From CAZNKU01 sp045541135 (lineage in GTDB: Bacteria > Bacillota > Clostridia > Monoglobales > Firm-18): a stretch of 64,000 nucleotides of DNA. The stretch spans positions 3,751-67,750 of the forward strand of contig JAZQIO010000089.1 in assembly GCA_045541135.1 (NCBI GenBank). The letters run 5' to 3'. Below are positions 16,850-25,996 of the stretch, in pieces. A program made the position numbers and the translations under genes. The notes beneath the pieces were generated by a model, which was given only the letters and a program-made list of their open reading frames with translations, had not been told where the DNA came from and did no database searches. Numbering within the stretch: the first letter of the stretch is position 1; each line of letters opens with the position of its first letter.

Positions 16850-17647
16850 ATGAAAAGCCCATTAGAAGTAAATAAGTTTTGTTCGTATTATCATTACTAC
16901 CTTGGAAAGGAATATTTCTTTGCAGGGCATTGTCACAAGTCCTGGGAAATTAATGTTATAGTAAAAGGAGCACTCAGGTTTACATACGACGACCGTGTTG
17001 TGACATTGCGTAAAAACATGCTTGTAATATGTGAAAATGATGTTTTCCACCGAAACTGCGTGTGGTCCGACCATGGTGCCGAAATTTTTGTGTATCAGTT
17101 TTATACAGACCATATTCCACACAGTGAAAAGCCCAGAGTATATGAGCTTGACGAAAAAAACCTGCTTCTTACAAGACTTATTGCAGAAGAGGCGGAAAAG
17201 AATGCAGTAGCAACAAAGCCAGACGGTTTGCATTGTTCAAACTTAAATTATCAGGCTCACACGTTGCTTGAGCTTTTGCTTATAAGACTTACGGAAAATG
17301 AACACGCGGTAGAATTTGAAATAAGCTCCGATGAAAAAATTTACAGAGCGGCTGTAAACTATATGAAAGAAAATATAAATGAAAATATATGTATAAACGA
17401 TATTGCAAAGCTTTGTCACGTAGGACCTACAAAAATGAAAACTGTGTTTTCGCAGTTTACCGGCGAAGCAATAATGACTCACTTTTATAATATGAAGATT
17501 AATGAAGCTAAAAAGCTTTTGGAAAATGGTATGACCGTAGGAGAAGTAAGCGATACTCTGGGCTATTCATCCCAGGCGTATTTTACAACCTGCTTTAAGA
17601 AGTTTACCGGAATACCGCCTAAGGAATTTAAACAGAGATGCGGTTGA
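16850..17647 (+). CDS. AraC-family regulator, likely controls the GH31 gene
   Basis: The 265-residue protein has an N-terminal cupin-like sensor (about 15-105, with GHCHKSWEINVIVKGALRFTYDD) and two C-terminal AraC helix-turn-helix motifs (about 160-265: ININDIAKLCHVGPTKMKTVF and MTVGEVSDTLGYSSQAYFTTCFKKFTG). It is divergent from the GH31 gene with a 128-base shared control region, the usual layout for a sugar-responsive activator. Its stop is directly adjacent to the convergent LysR stop. Confidence 0.9.
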   Translation: MKSPLEVNKFCSYYHYYLGKEYFFAGHCHKSWEINVIVKGALRFTYDDRVVTLRKNMLVICENDVFHRNCVWSDHGAEIFVYQFYTDHIPHSEKPRVYELDEKNLLLTRLIAEEAEKNAVATKPDGLHCSNLNYQAHTLLELLLIRLTENEHAVEFEISSDEKIYRAAVNYMKENINENICINDIAKLCHVGPTKMKTVFSQFTGEAIMTHFYNMKINEAKKLLENGMTVGEVSDTLGYSSQAYFTTCFKKFTGIPPKEFKQRCG

Positions 17648-18532
17648 CTACTTTTTAGCATGCATTTTGTACTGCTTTTTAATAAAATCAAGTAAAAAAT
17701 CGTAAAATTCTGTGGCGATTTTTGAGCCTGCAGAGCTGTTATGTAATCCTATTATTAACTCTCTTTGACATACAGGATTACTTATGGGTATAAGGTTTAC
17801 GTCGGAGGTTGGAAATTCACCCCATGAAAACTCGGGCCAGAAGCCTATGCCCGAGCCTGCGCGGATAATGTTTTTTACCGTTGCGGGAGAGTCAGATTCG
17901 AATATGACATTTTGCTTAAATCCAACGGATTCGCAAAATTTATCACACACTATGCGGAATAGTCGTGAACCTGACAGATTTACAAATCCTTTATCTTTTA
18001 CCTCTTTTAAATCTATTGTTTTTTTATTTTCGTATTCTGGATTTTTAGGCACTGCAAGATATATTTTTTCCTCTATTATGCACCGTTTGGTAAAAGGAGG
18101 AAGGTTTGCAAAGTTTACGGAGTTGGTAGTGATTGAAATGTCGCAGTCTACCTCCGTATTTTGTATAATTTGAAAAATTGCGGATTTATTCTGCTTTGTA
18201 TATTCCACAACAGCATCGGTTGCTATTGTTGTTGCGGCAAGTACATTAAGCTTTATTGTGTTGCTTGCCTCGTTTTTCATTTTGTTAAGTTCGTCTGTAA
18301 TGCCTTCCATAATAGCGAACATTTTATCTGTTCTTTCTTTTAAATATTCTCCAAATTCCGTAAGATAAATATTTCTTCCCTTTTTACAGAAAAGCGGCAA
18401 ACCTAATTCTTTTTCCAATCCCTTAATCATTTTTGTAAGTGCAGGCTGTGAAATATAAAGTTCCTGTGCCGCGCGCGTAACATTCTGATGTTTTGCAACA
18501 GTATGAAAATAAAACAGTTTGTTAAGTTCCAT
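17648..18532 (-). CDS. LysR-family transcriptional regulator
   Basis: About 294 residues from the ATG at 18532, placed six bases after GGGTG; a GTG at 18541 is the alternative. The N-terminal HTH (FYFHTVAKHQNVTRAAQELYISQPALTKMIKGLEKELGLPLF) is canonical, followed by a substrate-binding-protein-like effector domain. The effector is unknown. It is divergent from the SemiSWEET-like gene, and the 15-bp palindrome between them is a candidate site. Confidence 0.93.
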   Translation of the reverse strand: MELNKLFYFHTVAKHQNVTRAAQELYISQPALTKMIKGLEKELGLPLFCKKGRNIYLTEFGEYLKERTDKMFAIMEGITDELNKMKNEASNTIKLNVLAATTIATDAVVEYTKQNKSAIFQIIQNTEVDCDISITTNSVNFANLPPFTKRCIIEEKIYLAVPKNPEYENKKTIDLKEVKDKGFVNLSGSRLFRIVCDKFCESVGFKQNVIFESDSPATVKNIIRAGSGIGFWPEFSWGEFPTSDVNLIPISNPVCQRELIIGLHNSSAGSKIATEFYDFLLDFIKKQYKMHAKK

Positions 18533-18543
18533 TTTTATCACCC

Positions 18544-18558
18544 ATAACTAAAAGTTAT
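18544..18558. promoter_or_regulatory. Candidate LysR binding site (ATAAC-N5-GTTAT)
   Basis: ATAACTAAAAGTTAT is a near-perfect palindrome in the intergenic region between the LysR gene and its divergent neighbour, followed by a second ATATAAC half-site. LysR proteins usually bind T-N11-A dyads in this position. Confidence 0.5.
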
Positions 18559-18580
18559 AAAACATATAACAATTATATAT

Positions 18581-18609
18581 TTTACATTATGAATTGTCAA
18601 GAGTATAAT
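18581..18609 (+). promoter_or_regulatory. Promoter of the SemiSWEET-like gene
   Basis: TTTACA (18581-18586) and TATAAT (18604-18609), spacer 17, just upstream of the gene at 18636. Confidence 0.6.
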
Positions 18610-18635
18610 AAATCAAAAAGAATAAGGAGATGTAA

Positions 18636-18911
18636 ATGATGGTACAGATTTTTGAATGCATTATGCTCGTTTGTTTTGGTATATCCTGGCCTGTGTCGGT
18701 GTACAAAAGTATTGTTTCCAAATCCACAAAGGGGAAAAGTGTAGTGTTTATCATTGCAATATTGATAGGCTATGTGTCGGGCATCGTGGGAAAGGTTGTA
18801 GGGAATAATATAAATTATGTTTTGGTGCTTTATGTGTTTAATTTTATACTGGTAAGTGTAGATTTGTGTCTGTATTTCATTAACAGAAGAAACGAAACAT
18901 TTGTAAGTTAA
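18636..18911 (+). CDS. SemiSWEET/PQ-loop-like small membrane protein
   Basis: The 91-residue protein has three hydrophobic segments (about 4-22, 35-55, 62-82) and a first-helix end ISWPVSVYKSIVSKSTKGKS, which matches the half-SWEET pattern of a Pro-containing helix followed by a KSTKGxS loop. SemiSWEETs work as dimers that carry sugars or similar small molecules. A second ATG lies one codon in. It is probably co-transcribed with the SGNH-like gene and may be controlled by the divergent LysR protein. The substrate is unknown. Confidence 0.65.
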   Translation: MMVQIFECIMLVCFGISWPVSVYKSIVSKSTKGKSVVFIIAILIGYVSGIVGKVVGNNINYVLVLYVFNFILVSVDLCLYFINRRNETFVS

Positions 18912-18935
18912 CAGTAAAGGAACAGGAGGTTTTTT

Positions 18936-19457
18936 ATGAAAAGTTTAATTTTGGAAAAAAGTAAAATTTATAAGGTGTGTAACGATATTGCACTAAAGGG
19001 TGAAATTGTTATTTTCGGTTCTACCTACACAGCAAACTTCCCATTTTATGAGCTGTCTCAAAAATACTATCTTAACAATGCGATTTATAACAGAAGTATT
19101 GAAGGACTTACGCTGGATGATGCAAAAAACGTTCTTGAAGAATGTGTGCTTAATATGAAACCGTCAAAAATATTTTTGTCAATTGGTGAATGTGATGATT
19201 TTAATGATTTTTCTTTGAATACCTACAAATTAATTGTTGACAAAATAAAAAAAGAACTTCCGTATTCGGAGGTGTATGTGATGTCTGTAAGCGGTAGTGA
19301 GATGTTTAATGACAGATTAAAAGAAATGTGTGCAGAAATAAATACAAAATATATTGGAATAGATTATGGAAAATCTTATGAAGCAGTGTTTAAGCAGCTT
19401 TCCTGTTTTTTTCGTAAAGGCAGGATAACTTATTGTGAGGCATTTCAAATTTCCTGA
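18936..19457 (+). CDS. SGNH-hydrolase-like protein, probably degenerate
   Basis: The 173-residue protein has an SGNH-type core: a first strand ending in FGST (S29 where GDS is usual), a block-II-like NRSIEGLT, and block III LSIGECDD (81-88) in place of GxND. The C-terminal DxxH catalytic pair is not visible, so activity is doubtful. There is no signal peptide. It lies 24 bases after the SemiSWEET-like gene. Confidence 0.6.
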   Translation: MKSLILEKSKIYKVCNDIALKGEIVIFGSTYTANFPFYELSQKYYLNNAIYNRSIEGLTLDDAKNVLEECVLNMKPSKIFLSIGECDDFNDFSLNTYKLIVDKIKKELPYSEVYVMSVSGSEMFNDRLKEMCAEINTKYIGIDYGKSYEAVFKQLSCFFRKGRITYCEAFQIS

Positions 19458-19467
19458 TATATTTAGT

Positions 19468-19527
19468 AAAAGAGGGCTGACAAAAACGACGTTCACATAG
19501 CAGGAAGTCGGTTTTGCCGGTCCTCTT
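19468..19527. terminator. Long imperfect hairpin between convergent genes
   Basis: AAAGAGG pairs with CCTCTTT and internal ACAAAAACGAC pairs imperfectly with GTCGGTTTT. It lies between the convergent SGNH-like and ypeB genes and probably ends transcripts from both sides. Confidence 0.6.
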
Positions 19528-19529
19528 TG

Positions 19530-20843
19530 TCATATGGTCAAATTTCCGTTTGCATCTTCTATATAAAGTAAAATCTCTTCCTCGTGCCCTGTTTGAGTAT
19601 TCACATATATAAGAAAATTTTTATCTTTGAATTTTGCCTTTATTTCATAACACCAGCACTCTGTACCGTTGTTCCGTGGAATGCACGCCATATTTACCTT
19701 TTCAACTTCAAGGTTAGGATTTAAATTTGCAAGTGCGTTTTCTTTTGAAACTACAGGAGTTGGCACCGTACGCTTTTTGTGGTTAAAAAGATATCCGTTT
19801 GATTCAAAGCCGCAAATTGTACCGTCGTGGAGGGACACCTTGACTTTTATAAGGTCGGAATACACCATGTAGTCCTTGTATGTGTATGCATAGGCAAGAT
19901 TTACAATGTTGCCCTCCAAAATATAGCCTGTCTGCTTCATATCCTTATATAAATTTTTTGCCAAAAAATCTGAGGCGATTTTTTCTGCATCACTAATTTC
20001 AATTTGTGGATTTTTAACTGTTATGTTGTTTGTCATCATAACAACCTTACCGCCGTTTTTTGATATTTCCACAAAGATTTTACCGTCCTTTGAGGAAAAC
20101 ATATAGCTTGGTATATCACCTTTGGAATCACCTGCATATTCAAGGGCAGAGCCTGTGAATTTTTCTGCCTTTTCCAAAGCGTATTTTTGTGAAATTTCGG
20201 GATGTGAAAGTACTTCTGATTTTCTGTTTAATATGTGTTCTGCAAAAGGGCCGTCATATATAATTGTCGGGTAGTCTTCAAAGCTTTTTTCTATTGTTCC
20301 CAGACCTTCGGTTAATTTTAAATGGCTGTCGTCGGAAAATGCAGACTTTACAAGCTTTTCGGAAAGCTGAAGATTTCCGTCCATAAATTCGTTTTCCATT
20401 TCTTTAAGGTCGTTATTTAAAGAGTCGGAATATTTTACCAATGTAGCTATTTGCGTTCTTTCGTCGTCGGTTATTGTTTCTCCGTTTAAAAGTTTTTTTG
20501 TAAGTGTATGCACATAATCACTTACCTGAGTTATAAATGCCGAGGTTTTTTCAAGCTCTGCAGTTGCAACAGGTAACTGACTCAATGCAGATTTTGCAAG
20601 GGCTGTTTCCGACCACAGTTGTTCCGAAAGCTCTGCAAGCTGAATATAGTCGTTGGATACAAGGGCTTTGTTTAAAATTACATCTATATTCCCTGCATAA
20701 TCCACAAGCTCTATAAATGCACGTTGATATGAATGCTCCATATTTTTACGGTATATTTCACTTCTTCTGTACTGATAAACAGCTGCAGCTGTTGTGATTA
20801 CTGCGATTACGGAAATGACTGTAATTATTCTTTTGGTGTTCAA
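19530..20843 (-). CDS. ypeB: Spore germination protein YpeB
   Basis: YpeB is needed to place and protect the cortex-lytic enzyme SleB in spores. This protein has 437 residues, the usual length, with an N-terminal membrane anchor (about 5-22), a helical middle region and C-terminal PepSY-type repeats (about 230-435). The start is a TTG after GAGGAGTGAT. It normally pairs with sleB; here sleB is absent and ypeB is the last gene of a gerA-gerB-gerC operon, four bases after gerC. Confidence 0.9.
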   Translation of the reverse strand: MNTKRIITVISVIAVITTAAAVYQYRRSEIYRKNMEHSYQRAFIELVDYAGNIDVILNKALVSNDYIQLAELSEQLWSETALAKSALSQLPVATAELEKTSAFITQVSDYVHTLTKKLLNGETITDDERTQIATLVKYSDSLNNDLKEMENEFMDGNLQLSEKLVKSAFSDDSHLKLTEGLGTIEKSFEDYPTIIYDGPFAEHILNRKSEVLSHPEISQKYALEKAEKFTGSALEYAGDSKGDIPSYMFSSKDGKIFVEISKNGGKVVMMTNNITVKNPQIEISDAEKIASDFLAKNLYKDMKQTGYILEGNIVNLAYAYTYKDYMVYSDLIKVKVSLHDGTICGFESNGYLFNHKKRTVPTPVVSKENALANLNPNLEVEKVNMACIPRNNGTECWCYEIKAKFKDKNFLIYVNTQTGHEEEILLYIEDANGNLTI

Positions 20844-20847
20844 AATA

Positions 20848-21900
20848 TCACTCCTCGTTTAATGTTTGGGCATTGCGTTTTATTTTTACATCGATGTGAA
20901 CTGTGTACGTGGAATTTTCATACAGTTTTTGCCAGTTTTCCTTTTCCCAGCTGTGCATTGTAAGGTAATTTACCTTTGCAAGCTTATGAAAATCAAGTAT
21001 ATCAGCCTTGTAAGTGTCTGAACATTTATTCAGAAAGTTTTTAATGTCACTTTCTATTTTGGCTTTTGCATATTTTTCGACGTTTGATGAATCTGTATTT
21101 GTTTCCGACCACACTATGTTTCCCTCAAGACTAAGTTTTACTGTTATGTTGGGAGGGCTTTTCGACATATCGATTTCAAAATCCCAATATGTTTTTTTGA
21201 AATTGACGACAATTTCGTTTGTTATTGTAAAATTACCGTCAAATCCCGGTTTTTTTAGTAAGTTATAAATTAGTGTCTGGTTTTCATCAGCAGTGCCGGT
21301 TAATTTAAAGTTGCTTGTTATTGCCATACCGTTGTTGTTTATAATCGGTATTGCACAACCGACAATATGAGAAGGATATTTTTTCTGAATATCCTTAAGC
21401 TGCGTATCCGGCGAATATTGAGTAAATTCAAATCCGGATATGTTTTCATAGTATTCTGCAGGGTTTGCATCTAATGGGATTTTCATATTTTCCATATAAT
21501 CAGATGCCTTTCCCTCGCACATTGCAATGTTTGTGTTAGGATGAAATTCGTTGGATTTTAACATTGCATCAACTTCTTTTTCAATTCCTTTTTCAAGTAC
21601 GTTGCGTGAAAAAATAACCATTTTCATATGTGAATAGTCACATACCTCGGATACCTTGGAATTTAATATGTTCATGGCATCATATACGTTTGATGAATAC
21701 ACGGTTTCGGTTAAAAGTGGCGAATCTTCCAAGCCCTCACCCTCAAAGGCGGAGGGCTTTACAATCTGAAAGCTGTAAGAATTTTCGTCAAAGCCCACAG
21801 CTATTACAAATGCAATTCGTGAAATTTCCTTTGAATCGTAACAGCCGTTTAAGGTGAGGCATAGTACAAGTGATAAAATTAAGGCAATAATTTTTTTCAT
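20848..21900 (-). CDS. gerC: Spore germination lipoprotein, Ger(x)C family
   Basis: From the ATG at 21900 (behind AGGAGG) the protein has 350 residues. It begins with a lipoprotein signal peptide with the lipobox LNGC at about residue 20, then YDSKEISRIAFVIAVGFDE, the standard opening of GerAC-type receptor C subunits, and ends in the family's C-terminal domain. It sits in the inner spore membrane with the A and B subunits. It overlaps the B-subunit stop by four bases. Confidence 0.93.
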   Translation of the reverse strand: MKKIIALILSLVLCLTLNGCYDSKEISRIAFVIAVGFDENSYSFQIVKPSAFEGEGLEDSPLLTETVYSSNVYDAMNILNSKVSEVCDYSHMKMVIFSRNVLEKGIEKEVDAMLKSNEFHPNTNIAMCEGKASDYMENMKIPLDANPAEYYENISGFEFTQYSPDTQLKDIQKKYPSHIVGCAIPIINNNGMAITSNFKLTGTADENQTLIYNLLKKPGFDGNFTITNEIVVNFKKTYWDFEIDMSKSPPNITVKLSLEGNIVWSETNTDSSNVEKYAKAKIESDIKNFLNKCSDTYKADILDFHKLAKVNYLTMHSWEKENWQKLYENSTYTVHIDVKIKRNAQTLNEE

Positions 21901-22964
21901 TTTCTTTTTGCCTCCCTGTATTTTGATACGCTCAATATAACAACAGGAATAATCATACATAAAATAAGCCGCGGTATAGAAAAGTAGTTTGAATACCGTA
22001 CAAGTGTGTTTATGCCACTTGGAATAAATGATATCACCGAAATTATGACTGCAATAACATACATAAACGGTCTGTAGCTCTTTGCTTTAAAAAGCCTTCC
22101 TGTAAGCATGGCTGTTATATAAAGATAGGTAGAGGAGGTTAAAAAATAGCTTAGCATCCACCCTATTGTAAAAGCAGATTCCACTCTTGCCATAAAGCTT
22201 TGAAAGCTTATATACTGTGCAATTCTGTAAACAGGTATAAAAAAATTATCCGATGCACCGGTTGGGATTACAAGAGTGTATACTCCTATTACCGCTATAA
22301 GTACAGCAGAGGATATTGCATAAGACGGATACACTATTTTTTTAATGTCTGCTCTTTCGGATACAAAGGGTATAACGAAAAGTAAAATTACAAAATCTGC
22401 AAAATACGCAAGTAACAGAGGAAGGTACGAAAACATACCGTAACCGTTACCCATTACGGGAAATAAATTGTAAAAATCAAAATTTCCCGCTGAAGATATA
22501 ACTAAAAATATTACCAGTACAATTGTAAACGGTGTTACAAATGAATGTGCCCTTACTATGGCTTTAAGTCCTGTATGAGCACATATAACCACCCCGGCAA
22601 TGAATATGAATGTTATAAAAACCAACGGTGATTTTGGTAGTATGCTTATTTTAAGGCTTTCGGACACACTGCGCACAAAATAACCCTGATTGCATATAAA
22701 AAGAGATATCAAAAGTACGGAAAATATTATATTTAAAGCCCTGCTTTTGAAAATTGACGAAATGTCGGGCTTGTTTTTCAGCAATCTGACAAATAAATTC
22801 ATAAATACAAATCCGACAACCGCTGTTATTACGGCAAGCAACAGGCTTGCAGAAGCACCAAGTGCGGCAAATGCAGTGGGGTAAACTAAGAAAAGTTTGG
22901 ATATTACTAAGTTTGAAATGACAAATACAATTTCGGTATTGCTGAATTTTGTAGAAGTTTCCAA
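21897..22964 (-). CDS. gerB: Spore germination permease-like subunit, GerB type
   Basis: The 355-residue, ten-helix protein of the endospore germination permease (APC-type) family binds germinants as the B subunit of the Ger receptor. The start is a TTG at 22964. Helical segments run from about residue 10 to 350. It is 12 bases behind gerA and coupled to gerC. The germinant cannot be deduced from sequence. Confidence 0.93.
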   Translation of the reverse strand: METSTKFSNTEIVFVISNLVISKLFLVYPTAFAALGASASLLLAVITAVVGFVFMNLFVRLLKNKPDISSIFKSRALNIIFSVLLISLFICNQGYFVRSVSESLKISILPKSPLVFITFIFIAGVVICAHTGLKAIVRAHSFVTPFTIVLVIFLVISSAGNFDFYNLFPVMGNGYGMFSYLPLLLAYFADFVILLFVIPFVSERADIKKIVYPSYAISSAVLIAVIGVYTLVIPTGASDNFFIPVYRIAQYISFQSFMARVESAFTIGWMLSYFLTSSTYLYITAMLTGRLFKAKSYRPFMYVIAVIISVISFIPSGINTLVRYSNYFSIPRLILCMIIPVVILSVSKYREAKRK

Positions 22965-22976
22965 TGTATCGCCTGC

Positions 22977-24470
22977 CTATTCTATTTGTGTTTTTTTTAT
23001 AGGAGTTTTGGTGCTGTTTGTACTTTTTGCCCACTTGCGCGGATTTTTAAATGAATACCTTTGCCATATGGGTTTTACAAAAAGTCTGCCGTAGGTGTTT
23101 TGGGTGCTGTCCGAAAAAGGGGCAAGAAACGGAACACCGAAGGATTGCAGATTACAAAGTGTAACAAGGTGTATTATCATCCCGAGGGTAATGCCTAAAA
23201 ATCCGCAGGTTGCACCAAGCACAATATAAATGTACTTTATAATTCTGTATGCAAATGTAAGTGAATAGTTTGGTATTGTAAAAGAGCATACACCCGTAAG
23301 TGCAACTATAATTATAACTATAGGGCTTACAATGTTTGCCTCTATTGCCGCCTGTCCTATTATAAGGCCGCCTATTATTCCCATTGCATTTCCTGCAGAG
23401 GAGGGAATGCGTATACTTGCCTCACGTATTATTTCAAATGCCGCTTCAAAAAGTATAAGCTCGGTCATAAGTGTAAACGGTACACTTCGCCTTGATGCCG
23501 ATATTGCAAAAAGCAGATGTACGGGTATGGATTCCTGATGAAAATTACACATCGCCACAAATACCGCAGGTAATAAAAGAGAGATAAAAAGTGAAATTAT
23601 GCGCATAATACGCACTAAATTTGCATACGGAAACCGTAGGGCTTTGTCTTCAGGAGTGTGGATAAGCTCAAATGCGTTTATCGGAAGTATAAGCACAAAG
23701 GGTGTGCCGTCTAAAACCACTGCAATTTTACCCTCCATAAGAGCCGATGCTGTGCGGTCGGGTCTTTCTGTAGCTATAATCTGAGGTGAAGGGAAAAATG
23801 AAAAATCTTCAATCAATTGCTCAAGCTCTCCCGAATCCGTAATAACATCTGTGTCTATGGCATTTATTCTGCGACGTATTTCCGTAACTGTTTTGTTGTC
23901 TGCAAGTTCCTTTATATACATAAGATTACATGGAGTTTTACTTTTGTTTCCAAGCTGAAAGCCTTCGCATACAAGCTTTTCCTGCCTTACAAGACGGCGT
24001 ATCATACCTGTATTTATTCGTATCGTTCCCGTAAAACCTTCCTGGGCTCCCCTTATTACATTTTCACTTACGGGGTCGGACACACCACGACGTTCCCAAC
24101 CCTTTACATCAAGTAAAAATGCACAGCTTACACTGTCTACAAACACTGCACATCCGCCGTAATTTACCATATTGAAAACATCTTCAAAGCTTTCGGCTAT
24201 TTTAAGCTGATTAGATGACAAAAGCTGTTCGGCTATGGTTGTTTTAAGGTCGTCGTTTCCTTTAGGTGGAATGAGATGCAGTGATTGCATTATATAGTCG
24301 TCTATTCGGGTACTTGTGACCATGCCTTCGTAGTATATAAGAAATGCTTTATGTTTTTTTTCGTTAAAAATTATTGCAAATTCCCTTAAAATTGCATCGG
24401 CACTTAAGGGGATGGACATTGAATTTTTTACATGCTCAAGGTTGGTTTTTATGTGTGATGAAATTTTCAT
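22977..24470 (-). CDS. gerA: Spore germination receptor A subunit, GerA family
   Basis: The 497-residue A subunit has a soluble N-terminal domain (about 1-290, including YYEGMVTSTRIDDYIMQSL, RRGVSDPVSENVIRGAQEGFTGTIRINTGMIRRLVR) and a C-terminal membrane domain with about five helices. GerA-family proteins form the ion-channel part of the nutrient receptor. The start follows GGGAGG. The four-gene order gerA-gerB-gerC-ypeB suggests one forespore transcript, but no clear sigma-G promoter was made out by eye. Confidence 0.95.
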   Translation of the reverse strand: MKISSHIKTNLEHVKNSMSIPLSADAILREFAIIFNEKKHKAFLIYYEGMVTSTRIDDYIMQSLHLIPPKGNDDLKTTIAEQLLSSNQLKIAESFEDVFNMVNYGGCAVFVDSVSCAFLLDVKGWERRGVSDPVSENVIRGAQEGFTGTIRINTGMIRRLVRQEKLVCEGFQLGNKSKTPCNLMYIKELADNKTVTEIRRRINAIDTDVITDSGELEQLIEDFSFFPSPQIIATERPDRTASALMEGKIAVVLDGTPFVLILPINAFELIHTPEDKALRFPYANLVRIMRIISLFISLLLPAVFVAMCNFHQESIPVHLLFAISASRRSVPFTLMTELILFEAAFEIIREASIRIPSSAGNAMGIIGGLIIGQAAIEANIVSPIVIIIVALTGVCSFTIPNYSLTFAYRIIKYIYIVLGATCGFLGITLGMIIHLVTLCNLQSFGVPFLAPFSDSTQNTYGRLFVKPIWQRYSFKNPRKWAKSTNSTKTPIKKTQIE

Positions 24471-24570
24471 AATATACCTCCCGCTGTATTTGTATTTTTT
24501 CCGTTAAATAGTAAAATATGTATTGAATAATTTGAAAAAATGATATACAATTAAAACGAGGTGATTTTTG

Positions 24571-25212
24571 ATGAATAACATAATTGAAAAGACAATGAAA
24601 AATCTTGAAAAGAATAATATGAACGCATATTATGTTGAAACTAAGGAAGAGGTTATTCCTTTAATAGAAAAGCTGGTTGCGGAAGGCTCTACCGTTGCGG
24701 TGGGAGGTTCTGTAACTTTGGGAGAACTTGGCATTTTGGACTATTTAAGAAGCGGCAAATTTACATTTTATGACAGATATACACCCGGATATACCCAGGA
24801 ACAAATTGACGAGGTTTTTATAAAGTCTATGGGCGTTGACGCGTATTTTTGCAGCTCTAATGCAGTTACCGAAGAAGGCGAGCTTTATAATGTGGACGGT
24901 CACGCAAACAGAGTTGCCGCAATAGCTTACGGACCGAAAAAGGTTATAATGCTTGTGGGCGTAAATAAAATTGTTAAAAATCTTGACGAAGCGGTAAAGA
25001 GAGTTAAAACAGTTGCCGCTCCGAAAAATGCAGTAAGACTAAACTGCAAGACATACTGCCTTGCAAAAGGTCATTGTGTGGATATGGAGGGCGGTATAGG
25101 CAAAGGCTGTGACTCTCCTGAAAGACTTTGCAGAAGTTATCTTGTAAGCTCAAAACAAAAACATGTAGGAAGAATAAACGTTATTCTGGTAAACGAGGAA
25201 CTTGGTTATTAA
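24571..25212 (+). CDS. LUD-domain protein (LutC/YkgG-like)
   Basis: This 213-residue protein starts at the ATG at 24571 after GAGGTG. It shows the LUD signature GSTVAVGGSVTLGELGILDYL and SSNAVTEEGELYNVDGHANRVAAIAYGPKKVIMLVGVNKIV. LUD proteins take part in lactate oxidation with LutA/LutB, but neither partner is near, and many Clostridia carry such solo LUD genes. A Cys-rich C-terminal region (CKTYCLAKGHC...GCDSPERLC) may bind a metal. Confidence 0.85.
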   Translation: MNNIIEKTMKNLEKNNMNAYYVETKEEVIPLIEKLVAEGSTVAVGGSVTLGELGILDYLRSGKFTFYDRYTPGYTQEQIDEVFIKSMGVDAYFCSSNAVTEEGELYNVDGHANRVAAIAYGPKKVIMLVGVNKIVKNLDEAVKRVKTVAAPKNAVRLNCKTYCLAKGHCVDMEGGIGKGCDSPERLCRSYLVSSKQKHVGRINVILVNEELGY

Positions 25213-25214
25213 AC

Positions 25215-25243
25215 TTGCAAAAAAGTATATATTGTGATATAAT
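25215..25243 (+). promoter_or_regulatory. Promoter upstream of the tagA-to-trhP gene run
   Basis: TTGCAA (25215-25220) and TATAAT (25238-25243) with a 17-base spacer, 30 bases ahead of the glycosyltransferase start. Confidence 0.65.
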
Positions 25244-25272
25244 ATTGCAGTTAATGACAGGAGTGTTTTTTG

Positions 25273-25983
25273 ATGGTAAATATACTTGGTGTAAAAGTTA
25301 ATAAGCTTACTATGGCACAGGCTGTGGAAAGAACGGAAGCTTTTTTTGACGGCAAGCCACATATGGTAGTTACTCCGAATCCTGAAATAATTTTAGAATG
25401 CAAAAAAGATGAAGAACTAAAGAAAATTATAAATTCTTCAGATCTTGTCTTGCCCGATGGCATAGGAGTGGTTATAGCTTCTAAAATACGTAAAAATCCC
25501 GTACCCGAGCGTGTGCCGGGCTTTGACTTCGTATGCGAGCTTTTAAAGACAGACCGTACATTTTACTTCTTTGGCGGAAAGCCGGGTGTTGCTGATAAGG
25601 CTATGGAAAATATGAAAGCACAGGGTGTGAATGTTGTAGGATGTCATCACGGCTACTTTAAAGACGGTGAGGACGAGGAAATAATTAATGATATTATCGA
25701 AAAGAAACCCGACGTGTTGGTTGTTTGTCTTGGTGCACCAAAGCAGGAAAAGTGGATTTATAAAAATCTTGAAAAATTAAATGTTCCCATAAGCATAGGT
25801 GCGGGCGGTTCTTTAGACGTTCTTGCAGGTGTGGTTGAACGTGCACCGAAAATTTACCGGAAGCTGTGTCTTGAATGGCTTTACAGAACACTGAAAGAGC
25901 CTAAAAAAAGAATACCCAGGGTAATTAAATTACCGGTTTTTATATTTGACGTTTTGTTTAACGGAAGAAAGTACAAGGATTGA
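25273..25983 (+). CDS. tagA: WecG/TagA/CpsF-family glycosyltransferase
   Basis: The 236-residue enzyme transfers a sugar (N-acetylmannosamine in TagA) to undecaprenyl-linked GlcNAc, an early step in wall teichoic acid or other surface glycan synthesis. It shows the family motifs TPNPEIILECKKD, LPDGIGVVIASK, FYFFGGKPGVADKA, VCLGAPKQEKWI and IGAGGSLDVLAGVVERAPK. Start is the ATG at 25273; an in-frame TTG lies just before it. It is the first gene of a long co-oriented run. Whether the product is teichoic acid cannot be told because no other tag gene is present. Confidence 0.9.
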   Translation: MVNILGVKVNKLTMAQAVERTEAFFDGKPHMVVTPNPEIILECKKDEELKKIINSSDLVLPDGIGVVIASKIRKNPVPERVPGFDFVCELLKTDRTFYFFGGKPGVADKAMENMKAQGVNVVGCHHGYFKDGEDEEIINDIIEKKPDVLVVCLGAPKQEKWIYKNLEKLNVPISIGAGGSLDVLAGVVERAPKIYRKLCLEWLYRTLKEPKKRIPRVIKLPVFIFDVLFNGRKYKD

Positions 25984-25996
25984 GAGGTTTTAAGCA

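Noticed and set aside
24480..24540. Sigma-G promoter before gerA
   Set aside because: A CATATTT-like string is present on the minus strand but does not match the -10 consensus and no paired -35 box was convincing.
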